64,000 bases of DNA, from NCBI RefSeq assembly GCF_004135735.1, contig NZ_CP012670.1, positions 9,495,501-9,559,500 on the forward strand, given 5' to 3'. A model generated the notes under the pieces. It was not told the origin of the DNA, did no database searches, and saw only the letters and a list, made by a program, of their open reading frames with translations. The position numbers and the translations under genes were made by a program. Source of the stretch: Sorangium cellulosum. Lineage in GTDB: Bacteria > Myxococcota_A > Polyangia > Polyangiales > Polyangiaceae. This document shows positions 55,354-63,147 of the stretch, one piece after another (position 1 is the first letter of the stretch; the number at the start of each line of letters is the position of its first letter).

Positions 55354-57554
55354 AGTCGGATCACCATGATGAAGTTGTCGAAGTCCTTCAAGGTCACAGT
55401 CTTGCCCTCGTCCGAATCGAACAGGTAGCCATCCTTGACGATGAACTTCTTCTCCTTGAACTCCGCCCCCTGCTCCATGATGAGCTCGACCCGCTGCACG
55501 TCTCCGATGAGCCCCTTCCTCTTGACCCCCTCCATCCCGTTCGTGAGCTGCTCGCGAACCTCGCCGACATCGATCTTTCCGCCCTTCGCCTGGCTCAGGA
55601 TGAGCTTCTGCCCGCTGGACACTGACACGAAATCGGGAGCCTTCGCCTCGATGGTACCAGTGCGTCCTGTCTTTGGAATGCCGAGCACCTCGCGCACCCC
55701 GTCGTCGCCGACCCCGACGAGCGACCTGCCGTCGTCCACCAGGAACTTCGCCGCCTTCTTCTCGAAGATGTCCACATCGAACTTGGTGATCGCCCCGCGG
55801 AGGTTCTTGTACCCCCTGACGCGGTTCGTCTTCAGGATCTTGGCGAACGCCTCCTCGATCTCCGCGATCTCCCCGGCCACCCGGATCGCGGACGGCCTGA
55901 GCCCGCCGCTGGTCTTGATCACCCGCCACATCGGCCCGATCGCCCCGAGCCCGAACCCCACCCCCGAGAAGATCCGCTCCTCGTCGCTGAGCTCCTGCCC
56001 CGCCGGCAGGCAGAACGCCTTCCCGGTGACCGCCTCGCACAGGTCGAGCACCGGCCCGACCACGGGCACGAACCCCACCCCGATGCGCGTCGTGGCGTGC
56101 ACGAGCGTCTGCATCATCCCCGCGTACGCCTGGAAGCCCTCGCCGACCGTCGACATCGCCCCCGCGAAGGCGCTGATCGTCTGGTAGAGCTGCGTCTGCT
56201 CCAGATCGAGCGCCTCGCCCGTCAACAGGTTGAGGCTGTCCTTCATCTGCTCGGCGAGCGCGTCGAACCGCGGCCTCAGCACCAGGTCCACCTGCGCCCG
56301 CAGGTCCGGCGGAACCGGCGTATCGAGGAACCAGTCCGACGCATCCATGTACCGCCGCACAAACGCCGTGACCCGGTTCTGCGCCTTCAGGAACGCGTTC
56401 GTCTCCGCGAGCGACACGCCCATCCGGTCGCGCAGCGCGATCTCCAGCGCCACGCTGTTCTCCCGCCACGCCCGCACGTTCGTCACGAAGTCCGCCCGCG
56501 CGACCACCACCCCGTCGCTGACGTCCTCTTCCAGCGCCGCGATCACCGCGTCCGCGTACGCCGCATACGGATCCCTCCCCTCGTCGAACGCCCCCGGCAC
56601 CTCCGAGATGTCCGGCACCTCGACCCACGGCACGTCGTGCTCGCCCAGCGCGTAATTCGACGGGTCGTCCGGATCCCACCCCTCGGCGCGCGCCCCCTGC
56701 GTCGCGAGATCCGCGACCTCGTCCGCCTGCGCGCCGAACTCGTCGATGAGCCGCCCGAGCTCGTCCTCCAGGTCGCCGACGCTCTGCTTCAGATCGTCGA
56801 CGAGCTGCTCCAGCGCCGCCCGCGTCTCCGGGTCGACCACGTCCTCGTAGCGGTCCAGGATCTCGTCGAGGTCGACCCGCGCGATCTCGTCCAGCGGCCG
56901 GGTGACCAGATCGTGCAGCTCGGTGTCGAGCTGCTGGAGCCGGTCCATCCTCGCCCGCAGGTCCGCGATCCTCGCGGCGTTCCGGATGAGCTTCTCGCGC
57001 AGCTCGGCGAGCGCGACCTCGAGGTTCACGATGTCCCGCGCCAGCGCCGGGTTGACCTCCGCGAGGCTGAGATTGACCCTGGTGTCGCCCTCGAAGCCGG
57101 TCCCATCGCGGCGGATGTCGAAGAGCGGCTTGTTCAGCCCGAGCGGCTCCGAGACGAGGTGCACCACGTCATGCGCGTGGGTACACCAGTCGCCGCCGTT
57201 GACGGTATGGACCCCGAAGTGGAACGCGTTGGCGCCCATGAGGAGCAGCACCGAGTCGAACTCCGCCTCGCGCGTGTTGCTCTGGGAGCCGTCGCCGTGG
57301 CTCTGCAGCGCGCCCGGCACCCCGTAGGTGGGCAGCGGCGTCTGGTTCACCTCGAAGATGGTAGCGCCCTCGTACTCCAGCACGGGTCTCCCGCATGACG
57401 TAGCGTCATGATGGCTGCTCCAGCGCACGCTGTACGGCGTGCCGGCCCAGGCGAACGACGGCGCCAGCACCGCCAGCGTCGTGACCAGCGCGACCAGCTC
57501 GTGGAACACCGCGACGCTCCGGCCACGCCATGCAACGTCGTTCGAGCCTCTCAT
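55350..57554 (-). CDS. Polymorphic-toxin-like protein with PT-TG-like pre-toxin motif and nuclease-like C-terminus
   Basis: This 734-residue exported protein has a Sec signal ending A-F-A-W-A near residue 37 and an N-terminal globular part with several Cys/His. A long acidic coiled-coil stretch lies at ~170-290 and a helical region follows. Near residue 494 is V-G-F-V-P-V-V-G-P-V-L-D-L-C-E-A-V-T-G-K, the pattern of PT-TG pre-toxin segments. The C-terminal ~130 residues contain E-A-K-A-P-D-F-V, Q-K-L-I-L-S-Q-A-K-G-G and E-L-I-M-E, resembling a PD-(D/E)XK restriction-type nuclease core (inference). Start and stop overlap the neighbouring genes by ATGA. It is probably delivered to competitors or surface-displayed; the delivery route is not visible. 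Confidence 0.78.
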   Translation of the reverse strand: MRGSNDVAWRGRSVAVFHELVALVTTLAVLAPSFAWAGTPYSVRWSSHHDATSCGRPVLEYEGATIFEVNQTPLPTYGVPGALQSHGDGSQSNTREAEFDSVLLLMGANAFHFGVHTVNGGDWCTHAHDVVHLVSEPLGLNKPLFDIRRDGTGFEGDTRVNLSLAEVNPALARDIVNLEVALAELREKLIRNAARIADLRARMDRLQQLDTELHDLVTRPLDEIARVDLDEILDRYEDVVDPETRAALEQLVDDLKQSVGDLEDELGRLIDEFGAQADEVADLATQGARAEGWDPDDPSNYALGEHDVPWVEVPDISEVPGAFDEGRDPYAAYADAVIAALEEDVSDGVVVARADFVTNVRAWRENSVALEIALRDRMGVSLAETNAFLKAQNRVTAFVRRYMDASDWFLDTPVPPDLRAQVDLVLRPRFDALAEQMKDSLNLLTGEALDLEQTQLYQTISAFAGAMSTVGEGFQAYAGMMQTLVHATTRIGVGFVPVVGPVLDLCEAVTGKAFCLPAGQELSDEERIFSGVGFGLGAIGPMWRVIKTSGGLRPSAIRVAGEIAEIEEAFAKILKTNRVRGYKNLRGAITKFDVDIFEKKAAKFLVDDGRSLVGVGDDGVREVLGIPKTGRTGTIEAKAPDFVSVSSGQKLILSQAKGGKIDVGEVREQLTNGMEGVKRKGLIGDVQRVELIMEQGAEFKEKKFIVKDGYLFDSDEGKTVTLKDFDNFIMVIRL

Positions 57555-59011
57555 GTCCCCTCCGCGCGGCTCACGGCCGCGTCATGCGCGATCGCCGCGC
57601 CGATCACGTCGCCCGCGTCGAGCCGCGCCTGCGCGGCGTCGAGCAGCGCCGCGTCCACCCCCTGCGCGCGCAGCGCCGCGAGGCCCTCCGCAATCATCCG
57701 GGGCAGGGTCGTCGTGAGCTCGGTCTCCGCGGCCTCGAACCGGTCGCGGAGCGCGGCGCACCCGGCCTCCCGCCACGAGGACGACGACGCCTCGCACAGC
57801 GGCCGCATCTGCAGGAGCGACGAAAGCTCCCGGCAGCGATCGGCGAGGGGCGGCAGCCCCAGGCGAAGGGTCGCCGGCGGTGGCTTCGCGAGCGCCGCGG
57901 CCCGCGCCTGCGCACCGGCGAGGAACGTCGCCGACGCCTTCTCGCTCCGCGACCGTGCGCTCGCCTCGCGCGCGCCCTCGTCCCCTTGCAGCGCCAGGAG
58001 CGCCTGCCGCCGGAGGCGGATCCCACCCAGCAGCGCCGCCGCCGTCCTGTCGCTGCGGGCGACCCGCTGCTGCACGTACCCCAGCATCGCATTGAGCGAG
58101 CGCAGCGCCCCCGAGCTCATGTCCGGCATCGCCGCGCCGTGCGTCGCGAGGAGCTCCTTGTGCGGCGCGAGCGCCTCGTCGAGCGCGACCGCGGACGCCT
58201 GGATCCGCGCCGAGAGCGCCATGATCGCGACGGAGAGCTCGCCCGGCGCGCGGCTCGCCTCACGCGCCGCCGCGAGGATCGCCTCCTCCACGGCCTCGAG
58301 CCCCTCCAGCGCCGACCGCGACGCCTGCTCCGAGAGCGCCGCAACCGCCGCGGTCTCCGCCGCCTCGGTCGCGCGGTACTCCGCGAACCGCTCGACCACG
58401 TTCGCATACTCGGCCTGGAGCGGCGCGGCGTCGTCCCGCGCCTGCTCGAAGATCGCCTGCACGGCCGCCATCGCCTGCTTGTCCTCCGCGAGCGCCGCGA
58501 CGAGCGGCTCCTTCTCGGCGTTCGCCTTCTCGGTCATCGCCTCCTTGAACCGATCGGCCGCACGGACCGGCTCCTCCTCCAGCAGCGATCTCTGCTGGCC
58601 CGCGGCACGGTCCAGCAGAAAGCGGAGCTTGCCCGCGAGCGTCGCGCCGTACGACTCGGCATTCCGCTCCTGGTCGCGCACGTACGAGACGACCTTGTCC
58701 ACGTTGCCGAGCCAGAGATCCAGCATGTCCTCGCTCCCGGCGAGCTCGCGCATGGCCACGCCGCGCGGCAGATCCGCCCACATCTCGATCGGCAGATCAC
58801 CGTGCCTCTCGGCCTGGCTCCACGCGTCGCCCGGGCTCCGGTTGGCGCCCACGCAATACTCCTTCCCGTCCTCGTCGCCGTTCGCCGGCATCGCGCAGAA
58901 GCGCCCGAGCGAATCGTCGCTCGGCTCCCACAAGCACCCGGACGCCAGGGCGCCGAGCGCCAAGGCGGCCACGGCCCCCATGAGGACCCTCGCCTGTACC
59001 CCCGTTCTCAT
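57551..59011 (-). CDS. Coiled-coil lipoprotein, first gene of the toxin operon
   Basis: This ~486-residue lipoprotein starts at ATG 59011 (59017 also possible) with GGAGG upstream. The signal ends with lipobox A-S-G-C near Cys26. A short Cys/Asp segment (F-C-A-M-P-A-N-G-D-E-D-G-K-E-Y-C) is followed by a long Ala/Glu/Arg-rich helical region with heptad character, then two Cys-containing helices at the C-terminus. Its TGA overlaps the ATG of the toxin-like gene. It may hold or present the toxin at the outer membrane; that role is inferred only from the operon. Confidence 0.75.
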   Translation of the reverse strand: MRTGVQARVLMGAVAALALGALASGCLWEPSDDSLGRFCAMPANGDEDGKEYCVGANRSPGDAWSQAERHGDLPIEMWADLPRGVAMRELAGSEDMLDLWLGNVDKVVSYVRDQERNAESYGATLAGKLRFLLDRAAGQQRSLLEEEPVRAADRFKEAMTEKANAEKEPLVAALAEDKQAMAAVQAIFEQARDDAAPLQAEYANVVERFAEYRATEAAETAAVAALSEQASRSALEGLEAVEEAILAAAREASRAPGELSVAIMALSARIQASAVALDEALAPHKELLATHGAAMPDMSSGALRSLNAMLGYVQQRVARSDRTAAALLGGIRLRRQALLALQGDEGAREASARSRSEKASATFLAGAQARAAALAKPPPATLRLGLPPLADRCRELSSLLQMRPLCEASSSSWREAGCAALRDRFEAAETELTTTLPRMIAEGLAALRAQGVDAALLDAAQARLDAGDVIGAAIAHDAAVSRAEGT

Positions 59012-59017
59012 TCGCAT

Positions 59018-59467
59018 TCCCTCCACCCTGCGAGTTTTCTCGCCCGCGCACGCTCGTCCGCTCGTTTTCCAGATGCAAGCGTCCCCACGAAAGCGATAGG
59101 ACATTGCTCGGCCGAGCATTGCTCCCCCGAGCGCCATCTCGTCCGCCCTCGGTGCACGGGACATCGCCCCGGGCTTTCCTCACGGCGGTGCGCTTCGTCG
59201 ATGACGACGTCGGGCGGTTCGGGCCGCAAGCGCCCTCGCGATCCGCTTTCAGGTGGGGCAACCCCGGTCGCGTCCCGCTTTCAGGTGGTGCAATCCCGGT
59301 CGCCACCCGCTTTCAGATGGTGCAACCCCGGTCGCGCCCCGCTTTCAGGTGCCGCAACCCCGGTCGCGCCCTGCTTTCAGGTGCCGCAACCCCGGTCGCG
59401 ACCCGCTCGCAGCACCTGCGAGCCTACCGGCGACCTGCTCGCCGCTGCTGCAAGGAATCGCGGCGCC
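59018..59467. other. Intergenic region with minisatellite, upstream of the toxin operon
   Basis: This 450-base gap lies upstream of the lipoprotein gene and downstream of the 273-aa gene on the same strand. It contains a direct repeat with core CATTGCTCGGCCGAGC / CATTGCTCCCCCGAGC near 59103-59135 and the 32-bp minisatellite at 59244-59410. The operon promoter should lie here, but no motif was convincing. Confidence 0.55.
59244..59410. repeat. 32-bp tandem repeat, five copies plus a partial
   Basis: Units begin CGCTTTCAGGTG and end CAACCCCGGTCGCG-CCC, with starts at 59244, 59276, 59308, 59340, 59372 and a degenerate one at 59404. The units differ at one to four positions and have no unique spacers, so this is a minisatellite, not CRISPR. 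Confidence 0.9.
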
Positions 59468-60289
59468 TCACGCCGGCTTGTCGCCCGAGGCCGAGCCCGA
59501 GTCGGCCTCCTCGGCCTCGGCTTCCCCCTCTTCCGACTCGGTCGCGCCGCTGGTCGCCGACGCCGGCGGGGGATACCGCTTGAGCAGCTCAAGGAACGGC
59601 CGGTGCAGCGCTTCGACCTGCTCGCGCTTCTTCCCCGCGGGCAGGTGCTCGAGGAGCCATACCATCTCGTCATGGATGCTGTTGAAGGCGGTCACACAGG
59701 CCCCCATGGCCTGGCGCAGGCGTATCGACCGCGCGCCCGGCCGGCCCTCCGCCGCGCCGCGACCCATCCCCTTCGCCAGCGCCTCGGTCGCCGCCTCGAT
59801 CCGCTTGATGTGAGGGAGCGCGCCGATCTTCTTGAGATCGGCCTCCATCCGCTTGGTCTTGGCCGCTTCGAGCTGCGAGCGCCCAAAATCGACCTCGGCA
59901 CCATACGTCAGGGTGGTCTGCGCGGTGCCGCCGCCCTTCAGCATGGCGCGCCGGACCCGCGTCGCGGCCGCGCGCACGGGCGCGTCCTCGTGCTCCTCGG
60001 CCGCGGCCACCGTGTAATCGAACGCCCGCTGCGCCGAATCCCACGCCGCGTCGAGCGAGCGGAGCACGTCGTCCGACGCGACCGCCAGCACCTCGGCGAG
60101 CCGCGCGATGCTCCACCGCGCGCGCAGCTTCCACGCCACCGGCCGCGGCGCCTCCAGGAGCAGCGGCGCTACCTGATCCGGCGCGTCGTACTTGTCGATC
60201 GAGATCTCCTTCCACGCCCCCTCCTCGAGATCACCGAGGAATGCATGGAACCCCCGGTCGGGGACGTGGCTGTATCCATAAGCCGCCAT
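59468..60289 (-). CDS. Hypothetical helical protein (273 aa)
   Basis: It starts at ATG 60289 behind AAGGAGAG. The sequence opens M-A-A-Y-G-Y-S-H-V-P-D-R-G-F-H-A-F-L-G-D-L and has L-L-L-E-A-P-R-P-V-A-W-K-L, then long helices. The C-terminus is very acidic (E-S-E-E-G-E-A-E-A-E-E-A). No signal peptide and no recognised family. The length, codon pattern and ribosome site make it a real gene. It is upstream of the toxin operon on the same strand, but 450 nt away. Confidence 0.75.
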   Translation of the reverse strand: MAAYGYSHVPDRGFHAFLGDLEEGAWKEISIDKYDAPDQVAPLLLEAPRPVAWKLRARWSIARLAEVLAVASDDVLRSLDAAWDSAQRAFDYTVAAAEEHEDAPVRAAATRVRRAMLKGGGTAQTTLTYGAEVDFGRSQLEAAKTKRMEADLKKIGALPHIKRIEAATEALAKGMGRGAAEGRPGARSIRLRQAMGACVTAFNSIHDEMVWLLEHLPAGKKREQVEALHRPFLELLKRYPPPASATSGATESEEGEAEAEEADSGSASGDKPA

Positions 60290-60457
60290 GTCTCTGCGCT
60301 CTCCTTTCCCCCTCCCCCGCAAGCGCCATTCTACGTTGAGCTCGGCCGGTGGGCGCAAGAGCGTCGTCTACTCGTCCGGGTCGAGCTCCCAGCCGAGGAT
60401 CCCGGGCGTGCGCGCGCGGTGCCTGCCGAGCGCGTCGCCGGGTAGCCGGGGGCCATC

Positions 60458-60565
60458 GGCGGCCCAGCGGGCGGTGAAGGCGTCGGCGGCCCAGCGGGCG
60501 GTGAAGGCGTCGGCGGCCCAGCGGGCGGTGAGGGCGTCGGCGGCCCAGCGGGCGGTGAAGGCGTC
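60458..60565. repeat. 27-bp tandem repeat, four copies
   Basis: The unit CGGCGGCCCAGCGGGCGGTG-AAGGCGT starts at 60458, 60485, 60512 and 60539; one unit has AGGG for AAGG. On the minus strand one frame would encode a nine-residue repeat A-F-T-A-R-W-A-A-D, but the surrounding frame does not look like a gene. Confidence 0.9.
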
Positions 60566-60742
60566 GCGCAGCACGAGGGAAAGCCTTTCAGGGTCGCCCT
60601 CTTGTCCTTGTCGAAGAAGCAGCCGTCCTTGGCAGTGTACTTAGAGCGCCTCTCAAGACCTCCCGTCGCCAGGCGAGCGAGGGTAGAGGTCGAGCGCCGG
60701 CCCTACCACCGGCACGAATCCCACTCGCCGGCGCGCGCCTCC
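60566..60742 (-). pseudogene. Relic of a second PT-TG-type toxin gene
   Basis: Two minus-strand fragments match the 734-aa toxin. One reads V-G-F-V-P-V-V-G-P-A-L-D-L-Y (about 60724-60680), matching its pre-toxin motif, and soon hits a stop. The other reads K-Y-T-A-K-D-G-C-F-F-D-K-D-K-R-A-T-L-K-G-F (about 60640-60580), matching the toxin's last residues K-F-I-V-K-D-G-Y-L-F-D-S-D-E-G-K-T-V-T-L-K. The ~100 residues that should lie between are missing. It is therefore a decayed, internally deleted toxin copy. Confidence 0.65.
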
Positions 60743-60845
60743 CCGACGAGGCCGCCGCCGACGCGCCCCGCCGCCGATGCGCCCGGCCGCCTCGGCCACC
60801 GTGGCCAAGGCGAGCCGCGGAGATCCGGCGTAGTATCGCCTGGCC

Positions 60846-62033
60846 ATGAACCTCGACCCGCGCCGCCTCCAGCGTGACATCGACGATCTCTCCCCCGCGC
60901 TCCGCGACATCGCCTCGCGCATCCACGCGAACCCCGAGCTCCGGTTCGAGGAGCACAAGGCCGCGGCGTGGCTCGCCGAGGCGGTCGAGAAGCACGGCGT
61001 CCAGGTCGAGCGCGGGCTCGCCGGCATGCCCACCGCGCTGCGCGCGCGGATCGGCCGGGGGAACGGGCCGCACCTCGCCCTCCTGGCCGAGTACGACGCC
61101 CTCCCCGAGATCGGCCACGCCTGCGGGCACAACCTCATCGCGGCGGGCGCGCTCGGCGCGTTCCTCGCGCTCGCGCGGCAGCGGGACGCCGTGGCGGGCA
61201 CCGTCGACCTGGTCGGGACGCCCGCCGAGGAGGGCGGCGGCGGCAAGATCAAGCTGCTCGAGGCGGGGGCCTTCCAGGGCGTCGACGCCGCGATGATGTT
61301 CCACCCGTTCGACCGCGACCTGCTCGCCCACGACACGCTCGCGAGCACCTGGCTGGAGCTCCACTTCCACGGCAAGCCGTCGCACGCGGCGCTCGCGCCC
61401 TGGGACGGGAGCAGCGCGCTCACCGCGTGCCTCGACACCTTCCGGCTCATCGACGGCCAGCGCGTGCACTTCCGCGACGGCGTCCGGGTGCACGGGTTCA
61501 TCAAGAACGGCGGCCAGGCGGTCAACATCATCCCGGAGCTCGCGGTGGCCGAGCTCTCGGTCCGCGCCCTCGACGTCGAGGAGCTCGCCCGCGTGCGGGC
61601 CATCGTCGAGCGCTGCGCCCGCGGCGCGGCCATGGCGAGCGGCGTCGAGCTCACGATCGTCGACCAGGGCGGCTACAAGAACATGATCAACAACCGGCGG
61701 ATGGCGCACCGCTTCGGCGAGCACCTGCGCGCCCTCGGCCGGTCGCCGATCGACATGGACCCGCTGGTCGGCACGGGCTCGACCGACATGGGCGACGTGT
61801 CCCACGCGCTCCCCGCGATCCACCCGTGGATCGCGATCTGCGGCAAGGGCGAGACGACGTGCCACCAGCACGCGTTCGCCGCGTGCGCCGCGAGCCCCGC
61901 CGGTCAGGACGCGATGCTGATCGCCGCCAAGGCGATGGCGATGACGTGCGCGGACCTCCTGCTCGATCCCGAGCTCCGCGAGGGCGTGCGCGAGGAGTTC
62001 GCGCAGCGCAGGGCCGGCGCGCGCGCGGCCTGA
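60846..62033 (+). CDS. M20 family metallopeptidase/amidohydrolase (M20D-like)
   Basis: This 395-residue enzyme has the metal and catalytic elements of M20 amidohydrolases: G-H-A-C-G-H-N, P-A-E-E-G-G-G-G-K, M-M-F-H-P, H-F-H-G-K-P-S-H-A-A and G-S-T-D-M-G-D-V-S-H. The closest resemblance is to aminobenzoyl-glutamate/peptide amidohydrolases rather than the IAA-amino-acid type, judged from the GSTDMGDVSH segment. No signal peptide; cytoplasmic. It is monocistronic. Confidence 0.9.
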   Translation: MNLDPRRLQRDIDDLSPALRDIASRIHANPELRFEEHKAAAWLAEAVEKHGVQVERGLAGMPTALRARIGRGNGPHLALLAEYDALPEIGHACGHNLIAAGALGAFLALARQRDAVAGTVDLVGTPAEEGGGGKIKLLEAGAFQGVDAAMMFHPFDRDLLAHDTLASTWLELHFHGKPSHAALAPWDGSSALTACLDTFRLIDGQRVHFRDGVRVHGFIKNGGQAVNIIPELAVAELSVRALDVEELARVRAIVERCARGAAMASGVELTIVDQGGYKNMINNRRMAHRFGEHLRALGRSPIDMDPLVGTGSTDMGDVSHALPAIHPWIAICGKGETTCHQHAFAACAASPAGQDAMLIAAKAMAMTCADLLLDPELREGVREEFAQRRAGARAA

Positions 62034-62102
62034 GCCGACTCAGCCGTCGTCCTGCCGGCGCGGTCGTCGTCGTCTGCCGGCGCGGCCGTCGTTCATCCGG
62101 CT

Positions 62103-62176
62103 CAGCCGTCGTCCTGCCCGTTCAGCCGTCGTCCTGCCCGTTCAGCCGTCGTCCTGCCCGTTCAGCCGTCGTCCTG
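62103..62176. repeat. 20-bp tandem repeat at the end of the membrane protein gene
   Basis: CAGCCGTCGTCCTGCCCGTT is repeated at 62103, 62123 and 62143 with a partial at 62163. Each unit repeats the last codons and stop of the membrane protein (…D-D-G-stop on the minus strand), so the gene's 3' end has been duplicated downstream by slippage. Confidence 0.85.
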
Positions 62177-62776
62177 GAGCGGGTTGCCGAGGTCGTCGAG
62201 CAGCCCGGTGCCCCCCTCGATCGGGATCGCCCGCGCCAGGGCCACGCGCTCCAGCACCATCGACAGCGCGAGCCTGTCCCCCACGGTCGGCAGCCAGGTG
62301 CGGGACCCGTCCCAGAGATCCAGCCGGATGTTGCCCGACGGGCTGTCCTGCGCCGCCGCCGCGCGGCCCCCGCTCGCCTGCGCGGGGGGCACCGACATCC
62401 GGTCGATCTGCGACCAGGCGAAGCGCCGCACGCGCGGCAGCCCGAACCCGAGCAGCTCGCGCAGCTCGATCCCCTCCGGGTGCACGATGACGCCGCGCAT
62501 CTGCTCGCGCAGGACCGCCGCCAGCGCGCTCGTGAACAGGATGATGGCGCAGACGCTCGAGGAGATGAGCCGGTGGCGATCCCCCTCGACGACGTACTGG
62601 AAGATCCGGGAGCTCGAGGGGGCGTTCTGGCCGTAGACGATCACCGCCGAGACGGCGATCGCGAAGCCGAAGTAGAGCAGCGCCGGGATGCGCTCCTTCA
62701 GCGGCGGCCCGAACGCGATGCGCTTCTCGGGCCTGTACGTCATGTCAAAGCCGGGAGGTCGGGAGGGACGCGCCAT
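62162..62776 (-). CDS. Hypothetical membrane protein (204 aa)
   Basis: It has two hydrophobic segments (A-L-L-Y-F-G-F-A-I-A-V-S-A-V-I-V-Y and S-V-C-A-I-I-L-F-T-S-A-L-A-A-V). A cytoplasmic part with V-H-P-E-G-I-E-L-R-E-L-L-G-F-G follows, then a basic/aromatic strand segment F-A-W-S-Q-I-D-R-M resembling PH-like bacterial domains. Start ATG 62776 or 62743 (M-T-Y-R-P-E-K-R); neither has a good ribosome site. No precise family is recognised. Confidence 0.65.
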   Translation of the reverse strand: MARPSRPPGFDMTYRPEKRIAFGPPLKERIPALLYFGFAIAVSAVIVYGQNAPSSSRIFQYVVEGDRHRLISSSVCAIILFTSALAAVLREQMRGVIVHPEGIELRELLGFGLPRVRRFAWSQIDRMSVPPAQASGGRAAAAQDSPSGNIRLDLWDGSRTWLPTVGDRLALSMVLERVALARAIPIEGGTGLLDDLGNPLQDDG

Positions 62777-62930
62777 GGATTTCGAGTCTACACGGCAGCG
62801 CCGCAGGCGCTTGGGTTCCGCTGGAGACCGCCGGCCCGGCACCGGCGGGAGAGCCGGCCCGGCACCGGCGGGAGAAGGGAACGCCTGACGCGGCGCAGGG
62901 CGGCCCCGCGCCGCCACGCGGCGCCGAGGC

Positions 62931-63062
62931 CCGGGCCCGGGGGGAGGTCGCGTCTGGGGGGCTCACCGGAGGGGCTGGAGTGCAGGCGGGCCACCCAAGG
63001 GGCCCGCCGGAACGCAAGCCCCGGAGGTGAGCCCCCCAGACGCGACCTCCCCCCGGGCCCGG
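62931..63062. repeat. Dispersed palindromic (REP-like) element, copy 2
   Basis: A perfect 37-bp inverted repeat (62931-62967 and 63026-63062) encloses a 58-base loop. Read in reverse, its core (GGGGCTTGCGTTCCGGCGGG … CCGCCTGCA … AGCCCCTCCGG) matches the element at 50192-50306. It sits between a membrane-protein gene and hemE. Confidence 0.85.
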
Positions 63063-63147
63063 ACCGCCAGAAACCCGTTGCCGGGCGATGGCCGCACGGA
63101 CATGAAAGGCGCCCGAGGGCGGATCCTCGACCATCCTGGAGCCTCTC

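Larger units (their letters stand above)
60290..60845. other. Gap between divergent genes holding toxin relics and a tandem repeat
   Basis: The first ~165 bases (60290-60457) hold nothing recognisable. The rest is a 27-bp tandem repeat and two fragments of a decayed toxin gene, described separately. The M20 gene promoter should lie near 60750-60845. Confidence 0.5.

Noticed and set aside
59244..59410. Possible CRISPR array (regular ~32-bp repeats)
   Set aside because: The repeats are directly tandem with no unique spacers between them and no cas genes are nearby.
60368..60574. Small protein with nine-residue repeat A-F-T-A-R-W-A-A-D
   Set aside because: It is produced by the 27-bp tandem repeat; no ribosome site, and the flanking sequence fits toxin relics in another frame better.
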